In this document: positions 6,494 through 10,681 of the stretch, piece by piece | Layout of the letters: each line of letters opens with the position of its first letter | How positions within the stretch are numbered: the first letter of the stretch is position 1 | Source: an uncultured Alphaproteobacteria bacterium | Lineage (GTDB): Bacteria > Pseudomonadota > Alphaproteobacteria > Minwuiales > Minwuiaceae | Length of the DNA: 10,681 bases | Reading direction: 5' to 3' | Assembly (NCBI GenBank): GCA_913064755.1 | Contig: CAJYBQ010000070.1 | Span: 1-10,681 of the forward strand | The notes under the pieces: generated by a model | What the model saw: the letters and a program-made list of their open reading frames with translations, nothing else | Told to the model about the DNA's origin: nothing | Database searches by the model: none | Program-made: the position numbers and the translations under genes

Positions 6494-7654
6494 TCAGGCC
6501 GCGCGACCGAGGCGCGCGATCAACCGGTCCAGGTCACCGGCCCGCGCGACCCAGCTCTCGTCTGCGACGGCGTGGCGGCGGGCCTGCCGCTCGGCCCTGC
6601 CCTCCCGCGTTGCCGCGTCGAGCGCGCCGGCGAAGGCGCGGGCCGATGCGACCACCGCGACATGGTCGCGATAGGGCATCACGGCCGGGAACGGGGTCGA
6701 GACCACGGGGGTTCCGGCGGCGAGGTATTCCCGCAATTTCAGGGGATTGCAGGCGCGGATCTGCGCGTTGTCGACGAAGTGCAACAGGGATGCAGTCCAG
6801 TTCTGCACGTAGGCCGGCAGGTCCGCATGGTGGCGGGGGCCGAGGAACCGCGTGTTCGGAAGCGCCTTCAGCATGTCCAGTCCGGCCGCATTGGTGGATG
6901 CTTCGCCGATGAAGACGAAATCCCACCCGGGGCGCAGGCGTGCCGTTTCGACCAGCAGGTCATAGGCCAGCCAGTCGGCAAGGCTGCCGTAGACCCCGGC
7001 AACGGGGCGTTCGCCGGGCAGGTCTGCCGCGGGCGCGACGGGGGTGGTGAAACGGTCGAGGTCGCAGCCGTGCGGCAGGACCACGGTCCGGTCCGCAGGG
7101 AACTTCGCCGCGATGGTCTCGCTCGCGGCGATGATCAGGTCGGCCCTGGCCGCCAGTTCACGCTCCATGCGGCCCACGGGGGCATGGTCGACACCGGCAA
7201 GACCTTCGAAGTCGTCACCGGCGTAGTAGATCACGGCAAGCTCGTCGAAGGTGCCGATCACATCGACGGCGCTGGGCAGGGACGTCCAGAGGATCGGGCG
7301 GCGCCTGCCGAATCGGTCAAGCTGGCGCGACAGGGACCTCGGGATGATGTGGCGGTTGATCCGCCGTGCAAGCCGGGACCCGGGCCATGAAACGGCACGC
7401 GCCGACGCGACGGCCAGGCCCCCCGGTGTCGAGCCTTCGCAAGCCCCGCAACCGGTCCCGGCAGATGGCTGCAGCATGGATGCCAGCTTGCGTTTCACCC
7501 GGCCCAGGTCGGCGGCATTCAGGCGGGGGCGGCGCAGGCCGATGGAATTGACCCAGAGGATTTCCCGATCGGCTGCCAGGCGGGTCATCAGGTGCTGGGT
7601 GCTGGACGGGTGCGCCCCCCAATCCTCCCCGAAGACGATCATCGGGGCGTTCAT
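6494..7654 (-). CDS. GT-B glycosyltransferase (GT4/TuaH-like)
   Basis: This is a 386-residue cytoplasmic glycosyltransferase. The N-terminal half has VFGEDWGAHPSSTQHL (about 7-22) and a domain-closing VIYYAGDDFE (about 141-150). A region around residues 60-90 is Gly/Ala-rich and probably a loop. The C-terminal half begins with ASETIAAKF (about 177-185) and PHGCDLDRF (about 194-202), and has GSLADWLAYDLL (about 223-234) and NPLKLREYLAAGTPVVST (about 303-320). The last motif fills the position of the GT4 nucleotide-sugar loop, with Glu in KLREYLAAG replacing the second Glu of EX7E. This pattern is seen in TuaH-like enzymes that build acidic or teichuronic-type polymers. It probably adds one sugar of the repeat unit; the sugar is unknown. 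The ATG overlaps the acyltransferase stop as ATGA, with GGAG 7-8 nt upstream. Confidence 0.85.
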   Translation of the reverse strand: MNAPMIVFGEDWGAHPSSTQHLMTRLAADREILWVNSIGLRRPRLNAADLGRVKRKLASMLQPSAGTGCGACEGSTPGGLAVASARAVSWPGSRLARRINRHIIPRSLSRQLDRFGRRRPILWTSLPSAVDVIGTFDELAVIYYAGDDFEGLAGVDHAPVGRMERELAARADLIIAASETIAAKFPADRTVVLPHGCDLDRFTTPVAPAADLPGERPVAGVYGSLADWLAYDLLVETARLRPGWDFVFIGEASTNAAGLDMLKALPNTRFLGPRHHADLPAYVQNWTASLLHFVDNAQIRACNPLKLREYLAAGTPVVSTPFPAVMPYRDHVAVVASARAFAGALDAATREGRAERQARRHAVADESWVARAGDLDRLIARLGRAA

Positions 7655-8385
7655 GACGGGCTCCGGTCGGCGGCGGACATGTCGCGGATGACCCGGGCGG
7701 GGACGCCGCCGGCCAGGACACCGGCAGGCAGGGTCTTCGTCACGACGCTGCCGGCGGCGACGATGGTGCCTGCGCCGATCTCGACACCCGCGTTCACCGT
7801 GCAGCCCGTTCCGAGCCAGACGTCGCGCCGCAGGATGATGTCGCCAACCTGGTCATCCGTGTCGGGCAGGCCGGCGGCGCGGTCCGTCGCATTGACCGGA
7901 TGGCCGGGATAGCCGGCGAAGAAGGCGCGTCCGCCGATGCGCACGTTGTCTTCAAGCACGACGTTCCTGCCGACGGCGATGGTCGTCTGCCAGCCGATGC
8001 CGACATTGTTGCCGATGGTCAGCCGCGGTGGCGTGCTGCTGCGCCCGCGGCCGGAGATGGTCATGGCCGAAGACAGGCGGCAGTGATCGCCCATCTGGAT
8101 GGTGACGGGACCGGAGATGAAGGGAATGCCGCCACCGGCGATGTGCAGGTGCCGCGACGTGCCGGTCAGGCGGGCGCGGAACATGGGCGTCCAGTAAAGC
8201 CGCCGCGCCACCTCGCCCAGCAGGCCGGTGACGGCACGATGCGCGTGAAACAGCAGCAGGTGGACGACGGGGATGACGGGCGCGTCGAAGACGGTGGCGC
8301 GCTTGATGATGCGGTAGAGCCGGTCGGCGAGCGGGTCTTCGCGCCTGCGAATCCAGTTCGCGGTGCCTGCGAGTGTGAATGTCAT
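7651..8385 (-). CDS. Hexapeptide-repeat acyltransferase (left-handed beta-helix)
   Basis: This is a 244-residue acyltransferase of the LbetaH type, likely adding an acetyl or other acyl group to a sugar of the polymer in the cytoplasm. The N-terminal 80 residues are partly helical (RLYRIIKRATVF, VIPVVHLLLFHAHRAVTG), resembling serine acetyltransferase-like leaders. Imperfect hexapeptide repeats run from about 93 to 152 (PVTIQMGDHC, LTIGNNVGIG, VVLEDNVRIG). A loop with YPGHPVNATDRAAG (about 159-172) follows, whose His162 is a candidate catalytic base. Repeats resume at about 181-216 (IILRRDVWLGTGCTV, VEIGAGTIVAAGSVV). The close LPAGVLAGGVPARVI is typical of the family. The ATG at 8385 has GAGGAG 7-8 nt upstream, and the stop overlaps the next gene as ATGA. 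The acyl donor and acceptor cannot be read. Confidence 0.9.
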   Translation of the reverse strand: MTFTLAGTANWIRRREDPLADRLYRIIKRATVFDAPVIPVVHLLLFHAHRAVTGLLGEVARRLYWTPMFRARLTGTSRHLHIAGGGIPFISGPVTIQMGDHCRLSSAMTISGRGRSSTPPRLTIGNNVGIGWQTTIAVGRNVVLEDNVRIGGRAFFAGYPGHPVNATDRAAGLPDTDDQVGDIILRRDVWLGTGCTVNAGVEIGAGTIVAAGSVVTKTLPAGVLAGGVPARVIRDMSAADRSPS

Positions 8386-8423
8386 GGTCCTGCTCCTCGG
8401 GAAATGGATATTGGTGGGAGGGT

Positions 8424-8457
8424 GGCGGCGGGCATCCGGCCAAGAGTGCCCGCCGCC
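8424..8457. repeat. Perfect 11-bp inverted repeat (strong hairpin) between sugar transferase and acyltransferase
   Basis: The left arm GGCGGCGGGCA (8424-8434) and right arm TGCCCGCCGCC (8447-8457) are exact reverse complements around a 12-nt loop. It sits in the 126-nt gap between the sugar transferase stop (8512) and acyltransferase start (8385). There is no U-tract in either direction, so a classical intrinsic terminator is unlikely. An RNA-stabilising or processing hairpin that tunes expression within the operon is more likely. The rest of this gap holds only a GAGGAG ribosome site. Confidence 0.75.
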
Positions 8458-8511
8458 TGGCTCTGGGGTGCAGCCCCGGCATCCCGTGCGGGAGACCGGA
8501 GGTTTGAGGAG

Positions 8512-9150
8512 CTATTGGCCGCGCCCCAGGGCCATGACGGACAGTGTCTGGCCGACGATCCGCAGATCGCTCCGCAGCCAGTCACTGAAACGGAATGTCT
8601 GTGCCGCATAGGCGTGGTCGTACATGACCTTGCTGCGCACATCCTCGATGGTTTCGTCGTAGCCCTGGCTGACCTGTGCCAGCCCGGTGATGCCGGGACG
8701 CAGGCCGAAGGTCCGGCCGCTGTAGAGCGGGATGGCGCTTTCCAGCCGCGTGTAGAATTCCGGGCGTTCCGGACGCGGGCCGATCAGGGACATGTCGCCG
8801 CGCAGCACGTTGATGAATTGCGGAATCTCGTCCAGCCGGGTCTTGCGCAGGAAGTTGCCGACGCGGGTGATGCGCGGGTCACGCCTGCTGGCCCAGACGG
8901 CACCGCTGCATGCCTCGGCATCCTGGCGCATCGACCGGAACTTGATCATCTGGAACAGTTCGGTCCGGTCTTCCAGCATCCTGCCGACCCGCATCTGGCG
9001 GAAAAGGACGGGACCCGGACTCTCCAGCTTGATGGCGAGTGCCAGCAGGGGAAGCACGGGCGCGGTCAGGGCGAGGCCGGTGATGGCCGCGGCGATGTCG
9101 ACGCTCCGCTTGGCGATCCGGGTGGCCCGGTTCATGTGGGTCTCGATCAT
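8512..9150 (-). CDS. Initiating sugar transferase (short-form phosphoglycosyl transferase)
   Basis: This 212-residue monotopic phosphoglycosyl transferase starts repeat-unit assembly by moving a sugar phosphate from a UDP-sugar to undecaprenyl phosphate at the inner membrane. It has one hydrophobic re-entrant helix (about 18-40) after the basic RIAKRSVD. Family motifs follow: PVLFRQMRVG (about 47-56), MIKFRSM (about 68-74), the catalytic Asp-Glu pair in RKTRLDEIPQF (Asp107-Glu108), LRGDMSLIGPRPERPEF (about 116-132), and LRPGITGLAQV (about 150-160). It lacks the N-terminal multi-helix and nucleotide-binding domains of WcaJ/WbaP-type long forms. The ATG at 9150 is preceded by AGAGGA (9159-9164), which overlaps the stop of the 49-codon mini-gene, so its translation may depend on that gene. 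An ATG at 9135 is an alternative start with no comparable ribosome site noted. The sugar is unknown. Confidence 0.93.
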   Translation of the reverse strand: MIETHMNRATRIAKRSVDIAAAITGLALTAPVLPLLALAIKLESPGPVLFRQMRVGRMLEDRTELFQMIKFRSMRQDAEACSGAVWASRRDPRITRVGNFLRKTRLDEIPQFINVLRGDMSLIGPRPERPEFYTRLESAIPLYSGRTFGLRPGITGLAQVSQGYDETIEDVRSKVMYDHAYAAQTFRFSDWLRSDLRIVGQTLSVMALGRGQ

Positions 9151-9162
9151 GGCTGGATTCCT

Positions 9163-9312
9163 CTAGCGTTGCGTTGTTTCACGGGCGGCCGGTTCGATCC
9201 GGACCAGTTCCCCCGCGATCGACAGATGCCCGGCGAGGGTCGCCATCAGCGGTATCAGGCGGGTGAGCGCGCGCTTGTCACGGGTGGTCTCGATGATGAA
9301 GTGGGTGATCAT
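9163..9312 (-). CDS. 49-codon mini-gene between GT2 and sugar transferase, unknown function
   Basis: ATG at 9312 to TAG at 9163-9165 encodes 49 residues beginning MITHFIIETTRDKRALTRL and ending RIEPAARETTQR. I do not recognise it. The pattern suggests strand (ITHFIIETT), helix (DKRALTRLIPLMATLAG), strand (LSIAGELVRIEP), that is, half of a ferredoxin/ACT-like fold; this is inference. It fills almost the whole gap between the GT2 gene and the sugar transferase. It starts 14 nt after the GT2 stop, and its own stop overlaps the AGAGGA ribosome site of the sugar transferase. No strong ribosome site precedes it (only AAGGCGG about 8-10 nt upstream), so it may be read by reinitiation after GT2. It could be a true small regulatory protein or only a coupling device. 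Confidence 0.5.
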   Translation of the reverse strand: MITHFIIETTRDKRALTRLIPLMATLAGHLSIAGELVRIEPAARETTQR

Positions 9313-9326
9313 GCCGGGTACCGCCT

Positions 9327-10490
9327 TCAGGTCTGCGCCGCGCGCTGCCAGGCACCGCGCTCGCGGTTGGCAACGAACTGCATGGCGCCGATGGCTGACG
9401 CGATGTGACCGGTGACGAGGTAGCGCACGGCCTCGACCTTGCCGATGCGGCGCAGGGCAGGGAGTACCGTGGCCAGCGCGGCAAGCAGGTAGATCGCGGT
9501 CTGCAGACCGAAGAGTGCCAGCATGGCCGGTGCCCCCGACGCCGCGGCGATGGCGGACCCGGTCCAGGTGAAGCCCATCAGGAACGGCATCAGGACCCGT
9601 GCCGCCTTGCCCGACAGGAAGGCGAAGGCCAGGCCGGGACGGCGGGCAGACAGGCGGGGCAGCAGCTGCCGGAGTTGTTGCGCATTGCCGCGCCCGATGC
9701 GGATCCGGCGGGCGAAGTCCGTGGCATCCGGCGACGTGGCCAGTTCCTGCACGACGATGCCCGGGTCGTACAGGGTGCGCCAGCCGCCGAGGGCGATGCG
9801 CATGGGGATGATGAAGTCGTCGTTCACCGTGTCGATTTCGAGCGGCTGATGGAGGTTGCGGCGGATGGCGTAGCAGGAACCATGTGCGCCGATCAGGCCG
9901 CCCAGCCGGGACTCGCCTGCCTTGATGCGACGCTGGTAGTCCCAGTAGGCCTGCTCGCCATCCGTGGTGCCGGCCGCCGGGCGATAGCCTGCTCCCACCG
10001 CGCCCACTGCCGGGTCGGCGAAATGGTCGGCCAGGCGGGTGATGCCGTTGGCAGGCAGCAGCGCGGATACATCCGTCAGCACCAGCACCGTGCCGCGGGC
10101 GCGGCGTACCAGGTCGTTCAGCACCCTGACCTTGCCGCGATTGACCGCGAAGTCGATGACGTCGATCTGCATGTGCGGGTGGCGCGCGGCGGCCTGCCGG
10201 GCCAGTTCGACCGTGTCGTCGGTGCAGCCATCGCAGCCGATCAGGACGTGCAGCCGGTCTGCCGGATAGTCCTGTCCGGCCAGGTTGTCGATCTTGGCGG
10301 CGATGCAGGCGGCCTCGTCATGTGCGGGCATCACGACGCTGACGGTCGGGGCCAAGGCGCGGGGTGTCGATGCGGGGGCGGCGGACGGATGCCTGCCAGC
10401 CCATGACGCGATCTTCGGGAAGATGACGTGGTGGTAACCGATCAGGACGGTGCTGGCCGTTACCGCGATCTCCAGTGGTGTATCCAACAT
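9327..10490 (-). CDS. GT2-family membrane glycosyltransferase
   Basis: This 387-residue inner-membrane glycosyltransferase has a GT-A catalytic domain. One N-terminal helix (about 7-24) is followed by the nucleotide-sugar domain: VSVVMPAHDEA (about 50-60), LIGCDGCTDDT (about 83-93), the DXD-like VLTDVSALL (about 137-145), and the acceptor-site acidic group VNDDFIIPMR (about 222-231). An Arg-rich RRIRIGRGN (about 261-269) stands where processive synthases carry QxxRW. The C-terminal 90 residues form about three membrane helices (about 296-316, 321-345, 355-370). The motif set fits a GT2 enzyme adding single residues rather than a cellulose- or hyaluronan-type synthase, though the topology resembles the latter. 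It is the first gene of the locus, with GAGGAG 8 nt before its ATG and a sigma-54-type promoter just upstream. Donor sugar unknown. Confidence 0.9.
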   Translation of the reverse strand: MLDTPLEIAVTASTVLIGYHHVIFPKIASWAGRHPSAAPASTPRALAPTVSVVMPAHDEAACIAAKIDNLAGQDYPADRLHVLIGCDGCTDDTVELARQAAARHPHMQIDVIDFAVNRGKVRVLNDLVRRARGTVLVLTDVSALLPANGITRLADHFADPAVGAVGAGYRPAAGTTDGEQAYWDYQRRIKAGESRLGGLIGAHGSCYAIRRNLHQPLEIDTVNDDFIIPMRIALGGWRTLYDPGIVVQELATSPDATDFARRIRIGRGNAQQLRQLLPRLSARRPGLAFAFLSGKAARVLMPFLMGFTWTGSAIAAASGAPAMLALFGLQTAIYLLAALATVLPALRRIGKVEAVRYLVTGHIASAIGAMQFVANRERGAWQRAAQT

Positions 10491-10525
10491 TCTGCTGCTC
10501 CTCAGCCTGTGCTGGACCCGTCAGG

Positions 10526-10541
10526 CGCAATAGGCCTGCCA
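10526..10541 (-). promoter_or_regulatory. Candidate sigma-54 promoter P1 for the GT2-led unit
   Basis: The minus strand reads TGGCAGGCCTATTGCG, against the RpoN consensus TGGCACG-N4-TTGCW. Only C6 and the last W differ. The -24 GG (10540-10539) and -12 GC (10528-10527) are exactly 10 nt apart, and a pyrimidine precedes the TGG as in the extended consensus. The GC ends 36 nt before the GT2 ATG, giving a leader of about 24 nt that includes GAGGAG. It is the best match of the three in the window. Confidence 0.75.
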
Positions 10542-10681
10542 GACCTGGCTGCGGGCACAGAATTTCAGGATTGCCGCGGTTCCGCGCATGCTCAGCGGTG
10601 TCCCCCTTGCCGGGGCCGGGTGCTGCCGTTTTCCAGGGTGCAGCCGTCAGGCGCTGCGGTATGCCGCGGTTGTCCGCCTCG
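10542..10681 (-). other. Upstream edge: possible end of a preceding gene, plus dyad
   Basis: No complete gene is visible here. Two minus-strand frames that enter from the window edge close here: one at TGA 10649-10647 (ending TTAAYRSA) and one at TGA 10594-10592 (ending RPRQGGHR). Either could be the C-terminus of an upstream gene, and I cannot choose. A GCAGC-N8-GCTGC inverted repeat (10640-10657) and the palindrome CGCGGTTCCGCG (10575-10586) lie 99 and 34 nt upstream of P1. They are candidate activator sites, with low confidence because the DNA is GC-rich. Confidence 0.35.

Noticed and set aside
8428..8443. TGGCCGGATGCCCGC as a sigma-54 promoter for the acyltransferase
   Set aside because: Spacing fits, but the -12 element is CCGC and the -24 element is poor. 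The match lies inside the hairpin loop and arm and is explained by GC richness.
7900..9408. Long plus-strand open frame (about 502 codons) opposite the acyltransferase and sugar transferase
   Set aside because: Crosses three minus-strand genes and a strong hairpin; composition is that of an antisense shadow.
10523..10589. 22-codon minus-strand frame (MRGTAAILKFCARSQVWQAYCA) upstream of GT2
   Set aside because: Very short, no clear ribosome site, and it overlaps the P1 promoter match.

Overview
The window is a densely packed polysaccharide-assembly locus from a high-G+C Gram-negative bacterium. Third positions are strongly G/C, and all convincing genes lie on the minus strand, so the locus reads from position 10681 down to 1. 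The gene set (phosphoglycosyl transferase, Wzz-type co-polymerase, Wzy-like polymerase/ligase, Wzx-like flippase) and a surface protein with a PEP-CTERM-like tail indicate a proteobacterium. An alphaproteobacterium is my guess, but nothing here proves it.

Layout in transcription order. (1) 10681-10491: end of whatever lies upstream, then a sigma-54-type promoter (10541-10526). (2) 10490-6494: GT2 glycosyltransferase; a 49-codon mini-gene; a short-form initiating sugar transferase; a hexapeptide-repeat acyltransferase; and a GT-B glycosyltransferase. (3) 6493-6347: gap with a hairpin (6473-6457) and a second sigma-54-type promoter (6393-6378). (4) 6346-1806: small lipoprotein; Wzz/GumC-type chain-length protein without a kinase domain; GT4 glycosyltransferase; and an O-antigen ligase/polymerase-like membrane protein. 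(5) 1805-1735: short gap with a third sigma-54-type promoter (1786-1771). (6) 1734-1: secreted DUF4114 protein with a PEP-CTERM-like tail, stop/start-coupled to a polysaccharide flippase that runs off the window.

How it fits together (inference from families): the sugar transferase loads the first sugar phosphate onto undecaprenyl phosphate. The three glycosyltransferases extend and the acyltransferase decorates the repeat unit. The flippase moves it across the inner membrane, the Wzy-like protein polymerises or transfers it, and the chain-length protein plus lipoprotein act in length control or export. The secreted DUF4114 protein is the likely protein partner of the polymer.

The most notable observation is that the three main gaps each carry a GG-N10-GC sigma-54 (RpoN) promoter match, each 32-37 nt before a start codon. 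This suggests one RpoN-dependent regulon of three units. It recalls the PrsK/PrsR/RpoN control known for some PEP-CTERM systems, although no exosortase, PrsK or PrsR gene lies in this window.
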